The position numbers and the translations under genes are program-made. Below the pieces are notes generated by a model. It saw only the letters and a list, made by a program, of their open reading frames with translations. It ran no database searches and had not been told where the DNA came from. 64,000 nucleotides of DNA, taken from positions 1 to 64,000 of the forward strand of contig JAEUPJ010000101.1 in assembly GCA_016790285.1 (NCBI GenBank), in the 5' to 3' direction. Positions 56,920-64,000 of this stretch are shown piece after piece (the stretch's first letter is position 1; each line of letters begins with the position of its first letter). Origin of the DNA: Roseateles sp. (GTDB lineage: Bacteria; Pseudomonadota; Gammaproteobacteria; Burkholderiales; Burkholderiaceae_C).

Positions 56920-57899
56920 TGAGCTCCCTGACCCTGTTCACGCCTGCGGGCGCTCTGGCCAAGGCCGGGAACCTCCAGCGCGCGGCCAAGCGGCTGGGCC
57001 AGCTCGGCTTCGAGGTGAGCATCGACGCCGACGCGCTCGCCCGCCACCAGCGCTTCGCAGGTGACGACGCCACGCGGCTGGCGGCGCTGCACCGCATCGC
57101 AGACGCGGCGCCGTCCGTCGCCCTGGCCTCCCGCGGCGGCTACGGGCTCACGCGGCTGCTCGACCAGATCGACTGGGACCGCATTGCCCACAGCATCGAG
57201 CACGGCACGCGCTGGGTCGGCTACAGCGACCTGACGGCGCTGCAGAACGGCCTGATCGCCCGCAAGAAGGGCCTGTCGATGTGGGCCGGCCCGCTGGCCT
57301 GTGACGACTTTGGCCGCAGCGAGGCCGAGGGCGGCGTGGACGAGGTCACGCGCGACTGCTTCCTGGAAGCGATGAGCGGGGCGCTGGAGGCCGTGGGCTT
57401 TCGGGCGCCGACGGCCGAGTTCGACGGCCTGGAGGCGCGTGGCCGGCTCTGGGGCGGCAACCTCACCGTGCTGTGCTCGCTGCTGGGCACGCCGCACTGG
57501 CCCAAGGTCAAGGGCGGCATCCTGTTCCTGGAAGACATCAACGAGCACCCCTACCGCGTGGAGCGCATGCTGCTGCAACTTCAGCAGGCAGGCGTCATCG
57601 ACGCGCAGGCGGCCGTGCTGCTGGGCGACTTCAGCGGCGCGGCCAAGTCGCCACTGGACCGGGGCTACGGCATCAAGGACGCCATGGCCGCCCTGCGCGC
57701 GCGCACCCGCACGCCGGTGCTCACGGGCCTGCCCTTCGGCCACATCCGCACCAAGGTCTGCCTGCCGGTGGGCGCGACGGTGGAGATGTTCGTCCAGGGG
57801 CGCGAAGCCATCCTGGGCTGGCAGTCCGATGCCCGGCTGGCGCACGGCCATCACGGCCATCACGGCCACGACCACCACGACCACCACGACCATCACTGA
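56919..57899 (+). CDS. ldcA: Muramoyltetrapeptide LD-carboxypeptidase with His-rich tail
   Basis: 326 aa, peptidase family S66. Nucleophile Ser in LASRGGYGLTRLL, Glu in LFLEDINEHPYRVERML, His in LPFGHIRTKVCLPVG. Removes the terminal D-Ala of murein tetrapeptides in recycling. The last 18 residues are HGHHGHHGHDHHDHHDHH, encoded by tandem 9-bp units; this is outside the catalytic domain and is not part of standard LdcA. It could bind zinc or nickel. Confidence 0.92.
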   Translation: MSSLTLFTPAGALAKAGNLQRAAKRLGQLGFEVSIDADALARHQRFAGDDATRLAALHRIADAAPSVALASRGGYGLTRLLDQIDWDRIAHSIEHGTRWVGYSDLTALQNGLIARKKGLSMWAGPLACDDFGRSEAEGGVDEVTRDCFLEAMSGALEAVGFRAPTAEFDGLEARGRLWGGNLTVLCSLLGTPHWPKVKGGILFLEDINEHPYRVERMLLQLQQAGVIDAQAAVLLGDFSGAAKSPLDRGYGIKDAMAALRARTRTPVLTGLPFGHIRTKVCLPVGATVEMFVQGREAILGWQSDARLAHGHHGHHGHDHHDHHDHH

Positions 57900-57943
57900 A
57901 GTCACCCCGGGTTTTCCACGCCGATTTCGGGCGACCCGCGGCG

Positions 57944-57971
57944 TTGTATAGACGAGTCGCGCGTCTATCAT
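57944..57971 (+). promoter_or_regulatory. Promoter with embedded palindrome for the peptide ABC operon
   Basis: TTGTAT and TATCAT separated by 16 bases. The spacer contains the dyad TAGACG-N7-CGTCTA (57949-57967), a likely operator overlapping the core promoter. A GC hairpin CGCCCCGG-N6-CCGGGGCG (57979-58000) follows in the leader or terminates ldcA. Confidence 0.6.
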
Positions 57972-58023
57972 CCCCACACGCCCCGGCCTCTGCCGGGGCG
58001 CGCGTGTTTCTGAGGGCGTCTCG

Positions 58024-60246
58024 GTGGTGGCAGTGGGCAGCAGTTGGATCAGGTGGGGGTTGGGCGCATTGGCGTTCGGCCTGCTGGCCGGCTGCAACAA
58101 CAGCCCCTATCCGGCGGGTGCCGAGCGCGAGAACACGCTGTACATGGCTTTCCGTGAGCGCTCGCCGCGCTACCTGGACCCGACCTCCTCGTACACGGCG
58201 CCGGAAAGCACCTTCACCTACGAGATCTCCGAGCCGCCCTACGGCTACCACCCGCTCAAGCGCCCCTACACCCTGATGCCGCGGGCGGCCTCGGCGCTGG
58301 CCAAGCCCTACTTCCTGGATTCCCAAGGCCGCCGCCTGCCCGACGACGCGCCCCAGTCGCAGATCGCCCAGGCCGTCTACGACATCGAGATCCGCCCGGG
58401 GCTGAAGTGGTCGCCGCATCCGGCGTTCGCCAAGGATGCCGGTGGGCACTACCGCTACCTCCAGCTCAAGCCCGGCGAGCTCGGCGACAAGCGCAGCCCG
58501 TTCGCCTTCGAGCACCTCGGCACGCGAGAGGTCGTGGCCGAGGACTTCGTCTATGCCCTCAAGCGCCACGCCAGCCCGCGCGTGGAGGCGCCCGTCTTCG
58601 CGGTGTTCTCCGAGCATGTGCTGGGCCTGGCCGACTACAAGGCGCTGCTGCGCCGCGAGAGCGACAAGCAGCTCGCCGGCCTGCCCGAGACGCTGGCCGA
58701 CAAGCCCTTCCTGGACCTGCGCCGCTGGCCGCTGGCGGGCGCCGAGGCCGTCAACGACCACCTGCTGCGCATCCGGCTCAAGGGCCGCTACCCGCAGTGG
58801 CAGTACTGGCTGGCCACCAACTTCCTGGCGGCCGTCCCGTGGGAGGTGGACGCCTTCTATGCCCAGCCCGGCATGGCCGCGAACTCCCTGGGCTGGAACC
58901 AGTGGCCGGTGGGCAGCGGCCCGTTCATGATGACCGAGTCGGTGCAGGACCGCCGCCATGTCATGAGCCGCAACCCCCACTACCGCGTGGACACCTACCC
59001 CTGCGACGGCAGCCCCGGCGACGCCGAGGCCGGGCGCCTGGCCGACTGCGGCAAGCGGCTGCCCTTCGTCGACAGGATCGTCGCCACGCAGGTGAAGGAA
59101 GAAGTGCCCATCAAGGAGATGTTCAAGCAGGGCTACCTCGACCTGCCCGAGATGGACCGCGCCGACTGGGGCGTGAACCTGGGCGTGGACCGCGACGACT
59201 CCGACGAGGTGCGGGCGTTCTTCAAGGCGCGGGGCTTTCAGCTGCCGATGGATGTCGACATCACCAACTGGTACCTCGGCTTCAACTGGTTGGACCCGGT
59301 CATCGGCCGTGGCGACACGCCCGAGCAGCAAAGGCGCAACCGGGCGCTGCGCCAGGCCATCTCGATTGCCATCGACTGGGAGGAGGGCTACGGCCGCATC
59401 TTCCGCGCCAAGGGCGGCGACGCGGCGCACGGGATCATCCCGCCGGGCGTGTTCGGCTCGAAAGAGGGCCAGCCGGGTGAGTACAACCCCGTCACGCACC
59501 GCCTCGTGAACGGCAAGCCGACACGCCGGCCCCTGGAAGACGCGTTCAAGCTGATGGAGGCGGCCGGCTACCCTGGCGGGCGCGACGCGAAGACCGGCAA
59601 GCCCCTGGTGCTGAACTACGACTTCCAGCGCGTGGTGACCCCCGAGCTCAAGGCCGAGAACGACTGGCTCGTGCGCCAGTTCGCCAAGCTCGGCATCCAG
59701 CTCGACGTGCGCGCCACCGACTTCAACCAGTTCCAGGAAAAGGTGCTCAAGGGCAAGCACCAGATCTTCTGGTGGGGCTGGTTCGCCGACTACCCCGACG
59801 CCGAGAACTTCCTCTTCCTCCTCTACGGCCCCAACAGCAAGAGCCAGCACGAGGGGGAAAACGTGGCCAACTACGCCAACGCCGAGTTCGACCGGCTCTA
59901 CCGCCAGCTGCAGTCGCTGGAGGACGGGCCCGAGAAGGCCGCCGTCATGGCCCGCATGAACGACATCGTGCGCGAGGACGCGCCCTGGGCCTGGGGCTTC
60001 TGGAGCTACTCGGGCCTGGCGTTCCAGCGCTGGGTGCACAACGGCAAGCCCGGCGTGGTCGTGCGCGACCGCGCGCGCTACCTGCGCGTGGACGCGGCCG
60101 AGCGCTCGCGCAGCATCGCGGCCTGGAACCACCCCGTGTGGTGGCCGCTGCTGGCGCTGGCGGCGGGGGCGCTGGCCATCGCCGTGGCCACGCGGCGTGC
60201 CTGGCGCGCCCGCGAGACGGCCACTGCCCTCGGAGGGCCGCGCTGA
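58024..60246 (+). CDS. Peptide ABC transporter substrate-binding lipoprotein with C-terminal membrane helix
   Basis: 740 aa SBP_bac_5 family. Lipobox LLAGC with Cys24, then a long OppA-type binding domain (VAEDFVYALKRHASPRVEAP, TDFNQFQEKVLKGKHQIFWWGW). Unusually, a hydrophobic helix WWPLLALAAGALAIAVATRR ends the protein, so it may be anchored at both ends. GTG start; other GTGs at 58027 and 58033. First of a yejABEF-like operon; stop overlaps the next ATG. Confidence 0.88.
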   Translation: MVAVGSSWIRWGLGALAFGLLAGCNNSPYPAGAERENTLYMAFRERSPRYLDPTSSYTAPESTFTYEISEPPYGYHPLKRPYTLMPRAASALAKPYFLDSQGRRLPDDAPQSQIAQAVYDIEIRPGLKWSPHPAFAKDAGGHYRYLQLKPGELGDKRSPFAFEHLGTREVVAEDFVYALKRHASPRVEAPVFAVFSEHVLGLADYKALLRRESDKQLAGLPETLADKPFLDLRRWPLAGAEAVNDHLLRIRLKGRYPQWQYWLATNFLAAVPWEVDAFYAQPGMAANSLGWNQWPVGSGPFMMTESVQDRRHVMSRNPHYRVDTYPCDGSPGDAEAGRLADCGKRLPFVDRIVATQVKEEVPIKEMFKQGYLDLPEMDRADWGVNLGVDRDDSDEVRAFFKARGFQLPMDVDITNWYLGFNWLDPVIGRGDTPEQQRRNRALRQAISIAIDWEEGYGRIFRAKGGDAAHGIIPPGVFGSKEGQPGEYNPVTHRLVNGKPTRRPLEDAFKLMEAAGYPGGRDAKTGKPLVLNYDFQRVVTPELKAENDWLVRQFAKLGIQLDVRATDFNQFQEKVLKGKHQIFWWGWFADYPDAENFLFLLYGPNSKSQHEGENVANYANAEFDRLYRQLQSLEDGPEKAAVMARMNDIVREDAPWAWGFWSYSGLAFQRWVHNGKPGVVVRDRARYLRVDAAERSRSIAAWNHPVWWPLLALAAGALAIAVATRRAWRARETATALGGPR

Positions 60247-61229
60247 TGGCCTTCTTCGTGCTGCGCCGCCTGGCCTACGGGCTGGCCATCCTGGTGGGGG
60301 TCAACCTCTTCACCTTCTTCCTGTTCTTCTCGGTCAACACGCCGGACGACATGGCGCGGCTGAACATCGGCGGCAAGCGCGTGTCACAGGAACAGATCGA
60401 GCAGTGGAAGACCGAGCGCGGCTACGACAAGCCGCTTTATTACGACGCCAGCCGCGAAGGGGTGGCGCGCGTGACGCACACCATCCTGTGGGAGCGGTCG
60501 GTGAGCCTCTTTGCGCTGGACTTCGGCAAGAGCGACGCCCGCCAGGCCGTCAACATCGGCCACGAGATCCGGGTGCGCATGGGGGTGAGCCTGCAGCTGG
60601 CGCTGCCGCTGTTCATCCTGCAGGTCATCGTGAGCGTGGCGTTCGCGCTGCTGCTGGTGTTCTTTCGTCACAGCCGCATCGACTTCTGGGGCGTGGTGCT
60701 GTGCGTGCTGATGCTGTCGATCAGCAGCCTGTTCTACATCATCGTGGGCCAGTACCTGTTCGCCCGCGTGCTGCGGCTGGTGCCCATGAACGGCTTCGCG
60801 CCGGGGCTGGACGCGGTCAAGTTCCTGGCGCTGCCCATCCTGCTGTCGCTGCTCAGCCGCCTGGGCGGCGAGGCGCGGCTGTACCGGGCCATGTTCCTGG
60901 AGGAGATGGGCAAGGACTACGTGCGCACGGCGCGCGCGAAGGGGCTGGGTGAGGGCCAGGTGCTGCGCCGGCACGTGCTGCGCAATGCGCTCATTCCCAT
61001 CATCACGAGCGCCGGCAGCTACCTGCCCTATGTCTTCCTCGGCAGCCTGGTGTTCGAGAGCTTCTTCGGCATCCCGGGCCTGGGCGCCTTCGTCATCGAG
61101 GCCATCACAGGGCAGGACTTCGCCATCGTGCGCACCATGGTGTTCCTGGGCGCGCTGCTCTACATCGCGAGCAATGCCCTGATCGACGTCGCCTACACCT
61201 GGGTGGACCCCCGCGTGAGGTTGCAATGA
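60246..61229 (+). CDS. Peptide ABC transporter permease (YejB/DppB type)
   Basis: 327 aa, BPD_transp_1 permease with N-terminal helix (LRRLAYGLAILVGVNLFTFFLFF) and EAA loop around MGKDYVRTARAKGLGEGQVLRRHVLRNALIPI. Forms the channel with the second permease. The start is the ATG overlapping the binding-protein stop; the far longer frame from 59772 is not used. Confidence 0.92.
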   Translation: MAFFVLRRLAYGLAILVGVNLFTFFLFFSVNTPDDMARLNIGGKRVSQEQIEQWKTERGYDKPLYYDASREGVARVTHTILWERSVSLFALDFGKSDARQAVNIGHEIRVRMGVSLQLALPLFILQVIVSVAFALLLVFFRHSRIDFWGVVLCVLMLSISSLFYIIVGQYLFARVLRLVPMNGFAPGLDAVKFLALPILLSLLSRLGGEARLYRAMFLEEMGKDYVRTARAKGLGEGQVLRRHVLRNALIPIITSAGSYLPYVFLGSLVFESFFGIPGLGAFVIEAITGQDFAIVRTMVFLGALLYIASNALIDVAYTWVDPRVRLQ

Positions 61230-62662
61230 AGCCGGTGCTGCTCTGGACCGACCTCGCGCTGTGGCTGATGGCCGCGGCCGTGCTCGCCTATGCCTGGCGC
61301 GTGAAGCACCAGCCGCACCTGCGCGGCAACTGGCAGCGCGTGCTGCGTGACCCGGTGGCGGCCTGTGCCGGTGTGGTGATGGGCCTGTTCCTGCTGGTGA
61401 CGCTGGTGGACAGCCTGCACCTGCGCCGCGCGCTGCCTTCGAGCGGCGGCGAGACGGTGTACGACACCCGCACCGTCTCCCTGCTGGACCTGCTGCTGGC
61501 CCGCCAGATCGAGATGCGCGAAGTCAGCTACTCGCTGCCCCTGGGCACGCACGGCTTCAACAAGGAAAGCCTGATCGACCCGGATGGTGCGGTGCGGCGC
61601 GACTTCCCCCGCCTGCAGTTCGGCGGCGCGCACCTGGCCGACCCGGCAACGCAGTGGGCGGGCGACGTCGCCGGGCGGGCCGCGCTGGGCGGGGCGCTGG
61701 GCCTGGCGCTGGCGTCGCTGCTAGGCGCCTTGACGGTGGCCCTGCTGGCGCGCAGCCACGGTGGCTGGCGCACGGCGCTGGGGGACCTGCTCGCCGACCG
61801 CACCACCTACCCGCTGCGCGCCATGCTGCTGACGCTGACGACAGTGCTGCTGCTCGCGGGGCCCGTGGCGGCACTGATGGGGCACTACCACGTCTTTGGC
61901 ACTGACCGCACCGGCAACGACGTGCTCGTGCAGGCGCTGAAGAGCATCCGCACGGCCTTCGTCATCGGGGCGCTGTCCACGCTGGCCACGCTGCCGCTGG
62001 CCCTGCTGCTGGGCGTGCTGGCGGGCTACTACAAGGGCTGGGTGGACGAGGCCATCCAGTACGTCTACACGACGCTCAGCTCCGTGCCCAATGTGCTGCT
62101 GATCGCGGCCTGCGTGCTGATGGTGCAGGTGTTCCTGGACAAGAACCCCGAGCTCTTCGAGACGGCCGTGGAGCGTTCGGACCTGAAGATGCTGATGCTC
62201 TGCCTCATCCTCGGCCTGACCGGCTGGGCGGGCCTGTGCCGCCTGGTGCGCGCGGAGACGCTGAAGCTGCGCGAACTTGACTACGTGCAGGCCGCAACCG
62301 CCTTTGGCGTGGGCGACGTGCGCATCATGGCGCGGCACATCGTGCCCAACGTCATGCACCTGGTGCTCATCACGGTGGTGCTGAGCTTCTCGGAGCTGAT
62401 CCTGTACGAGGCTGTGCTGACCTACATCGGCGTGGGCGTGGACCCGCTGATGAACAGCTTCGGCAGCATGATCAACCTGGCGCGCGTCGAGATGTCGCGC
62501 GAGCCGGTGGTGTGGTGGAGCTTCGCGGCGGCGTTCGGTTTCATGGTGAGCCTGGTGCTTGCGGCCAACCTCTTCGCGGATGGCGTGCGCGATGCCTTCG
62601 ACCCCAAGGCGCGCAACAGCCGCCCGCGCATCGCGCCGCGCAGGAAGGCTGCCGATGCTTGA
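61226..62662 (+). CDS. Peptide ABC transporter permease (YejE/DppC type)
   Basis: 478 aa. An unusually long N-terminal part (helix at about 10-25, helix near 50-65, then a soluble segment containing SYSLPLGTHGFNKESLID) precedes the permease domain with GTDRTGNDVLVQALKSIRT and EAA loop LRELDYVQAATAFGVGDVRIMARHIVPNV. Such long YejE-like proteins are normal for this subfamily. Overlaps the first permease by 4 bases. Confidence 0.92.
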   Translation: MKPVLLWTDLALWLMAAAVLAYAWRVKHQPHLRGNWQRVLRDPVAACAGVVMGLFLLVTLVDSLHLRRALPSSGGETVYDTRTVSLLDLLLARQIEMREVSYSLPLGTHGFNKESLIDPDGAVRRDFPRLQFGGAHLADPATQWAGDVAGRAALGGALGLALASLLGALTVALLARSHGGWRTALGDLLADRTTYPLRAMLLTLTTVLLLAGPVAALMGHYHVFGTDRTGNDVLVQALKSIRTAFVIGALSTLATLPLALLLGVLAGYYKGWVDEAIQYVYTTLSSVPNVLLIAACVLMVQVFLDKNPELFETAVERSDLKMLMLCLILGLTGWAGLCRLVRAETLKLRELDYVQAATAFGVGDVRIMARHIVPNVMHLVLITVVLSFSELILYEAVLTYIGVGVDPLMNSFGSMINLARVEMSREPVVWWSFAAAFGFMVSLVLAANLFADGVRDAFDPKARNSRPRIAPRRKAADA

Positions 62663-64000
62663 GATCGACGCGCTGCGCGTGCAGCTGGACGCCGACGCAG
62701 GGCTGGTCAAGGCCATCGACGGCCTGCACCTGGCCCTGTCGCGCGGCGAAACCTTCGCGCTGGTGGGCGAGAGCGGCTGCGGCAAGAGCATGACGGCCCT
62801 GGCGCTGATGCGGCTGCTGCCCGAGAACGGCCGCTATGCCAGCGGCACCGTGCGGCTGGACGGCCAGGACCTGCTGTCCCTGCCCGAGGGGCGCATGCGC
62901 GGGGTGCGCGGCGGGCGCATCGGCATGATCTTCCAGGAGCCTTCCACCAGCCTGAACCCCGTCATGCGCGTGGGCGACCAGATCGTGGAAGCCATCGAGG
63001 CGCACACAGCGCTGCGTGGCCCGGCCGCGCGCGCCAAGGCCATCGACTGGCTGGCTCGCGTGGGCATCCCCGAGCCTGAGCGGCGCATCGACGACTACCC
63101 CTTCCGCCTGTCGGGCGGCCAGAAGCAGCGCGTCATGATCGCCATCGCGCTGGCGGCTGAGCCCGACTACCTCATCGCCGACGAGCCCACCACCGCGCTG
63201 GACGTGACCATCCAGGCGCAGATCCTGGACCTCATCCGCGACCTGCAGCGCGAGCGCCAGCTGGGCGTGCTGCTCATCACGCACGACCTGGCGGTGGTGA
63301 GCGGCATGGCGCACCGCGTGGCGCTGATGTACGCGGGCCAGATCATCGAGGTGGCGCCCGCCGCCGAGTTCTTCGCGCAGCCCCGCCACCCGTATGCGCG
63401 GCTGCTGCTGCAGGCCCTGCCAGGCACCGCGCGCCGGGGCGAGCCGCTGGCAGCCATTGCCGGCACGGTGCCGCCGCTGTGGCTGTCGTTTGCCGGCTGC
63501 CGGTTCTGGCCCCGCTGCGACAAGGCCATGGGCCACTGCGCGAGCACGCCGCCCGCCCTGACCGAAGAGGCGCCGGGGCATGAGGTGCGCTGCCTGCTCT
63601 ACAGCCAGCCGGGCGATGCCCTGCCGCGCCCGCCGGTCGTGCCCAAGGCCCAGCCGCAGGCGCCGGCAGGGCAGGGCGCGCCGCTGCTGGAGGTGCGCGA
63701 CCTGCGCGTTCGGTTCAAGCTCAAGGCGCCGTGGCTGTACCGCGGGCCCCGCCACTTCGACGCCGTTGACGGCATCAGCTTTGCGCTGCCGGCCGGCCGG
63801 ACGCTGGCCCTGGTCGGCGAGTCCGGCTGCGGCAAGACGACCTCGGGCAAGGCCATCGTGCAGTTGCTGCGTCGCCAGGCCCAGGTGTCCGGCCAGGCGC
63901 TCTTCGACGGGAAGGATTTGTTGCGCCTGCAGGGCGACGCGCTGCAGCAGGCGCGCCGCCATGTGCAGATCATCTTCCAGGACCCGTTCGCGTCCCTGAA
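62655..64000 (+). CDS. Peptide ABC transporter dual ATPase (YejF type), truncated by window edge
   Basis: At least 448 aa, open at the right end. First ATPase domain: Walker A GESGCGKSMTAL, signature LSGGQKQR, Walker B LIADEPTTALD, then an Opp C-terminal zinc-like region CRFWPRCDKAMGHC. A second ATPase starts near 340 (VGESGCGKTTSG) and is cut by the edge. Fused dual ATPases power Yej/Dpp/Nik-type importers. It overlaps the second permease by 8 bases. Confidence 0.93.
   Translation, partial: MLEIDALRVQLDADAGLVKAIDGLHLALSRGETFALVGESGCGKSMTALALMRLLPENGRYASGTVRLDGQDLLSLPEGRMRGVRGGRIGMIFQEPSTSLNPVMRVGDQIVEAIEAHTALRGPAARAKAIDWLARVGIPEPERRIDDYPFRLSGGQKQRVMIAIALAAEPDYLIADEPTTALDVTIQAQILDLIRDLQRERQLGVLLITHDLAVVSGMAHRVALMYAGQIIEVAPAAEFFAQPRHPYARLLLQALPGTARRGEPLAAIAGTVPPLWLSFAGCRFWPRCDKAMGHCASTPPALTEEAPGHEVRCLLYSQPGDALPRPPVVPKAQPQAPAGQGAPLLEVRDLRVRFKLKAPWLYRGPRHFDAVDGISFALPAGRTLALVGESGCGKTTSGKAIVQLLRRQAQVSGQALFDGKDLLRLQGDALQQARRHVQIIFQDPFASL

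Noticed and set aside
57721-60132. 803-codon minus-strand open frame opposite the binding lipoprotein
   Set aside because: Composition typical of GC-rich shadows; the + strand encodes a full SBP_bac_5 protein with lipobox.

Overview
The window is chromosomal DNA of a high-GC betaproteobacterium. Gene content points to the Burkholderiales (Comamonadaceae/Sphaerotilaceae type): a tctDE-tctCBA citrate-type system, a PhaR polyhydroxybutyrate regulator, RatA/RnfH/SmpB/RimO housekeeping neighbours, guaB and guaA together, Bug-type binding proteins, a PEP-CTERM protein, and a protocatechuate 4,5-cleavage operon of the Pmd/Lig type. The genus is inferred; no rRNA is present.

Layout. 1-305: edge of an integrated element, with five exact-period 25-bp tandem repeats followed by the 3' part only of a tRNA-Val(GAC), which reads as an attachment-site remnant. 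401-5740: tripartite tricarboxylate transporter (TctC-TctB-TctA) divergent from its two-component system TctD/TctE. 5800-15180: housekeeping genes (phaR, rimO, metC, smpB, ratA, rnfH-like, guaB, an MFS exporter, guaA).

15303-49223 is a 34-kb catabolic region for lignin-type phenylpropanoids. It has five transcription units. (1) A MarR gene (21106) diverges from thiolase, CoA-transferase, SDR dehydrogenase and a VanA/VanB-like O-demethylase. (2) A ten-gene protocatechuate 4,5-cleavage operon (21617-30397: ModA-like protein, LigJ, LigK, Bug protein, PobA, LigI, LigA, LigB, LigC, aldo-keto reductase) diverges from a LysR regulator. (3) A seven-gene operon (31520-42210) holds an aldehyde dehydrogenase, a coniferyl-alcohol-dehydrogenase-like SDR, DUF1302 and DUF1329 envelope proteins, a Ycf48-like protein, an MMPL/RND permease and a carboxylesterase. 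(4) A divergent XylR/DmpR-class sigma-54 activator follows (42573-44363). (5) A feruloyl-CoA synthetase/crotonase operon (44464-49223) also carries an amidohydrolase, an alpha/beta hydrolase and a SnoaL-like protein. Together they describe uptake or release of phenolic substrates, CoA activation and side-chain shortening, O-demethylation to protocatechuate, ring cleavage, and conversion to pyruvate plus oxaloacetate.

Two regulatory signals tie units 1, 3 and 5 together. A TTAGC-N3-GCTAA-type operator sits at the head of all three, and is best explained as the site of the MarR protein. The transport/aldehyde operon additionally has a near-perfect -24/-12 sigma-54 promoter facing away from the sigma-54 activator gene. 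I consider the dual-controlled DUF1302/DUF1329/Ycf48/MMPL operon the most interesting under-described system here.

49576-64000: a Tat-exported phospholipase C with a putative Pho box, a PEP-CTERM protein, two small proteins, DUF72, the 5-oxoprolinase genes pxpBCA, tadA, an LD-carboxypeptidase with a histidine-rich tail, and a Yej-type peptide ABC transporter whose ATPase gene runs off the right edge.
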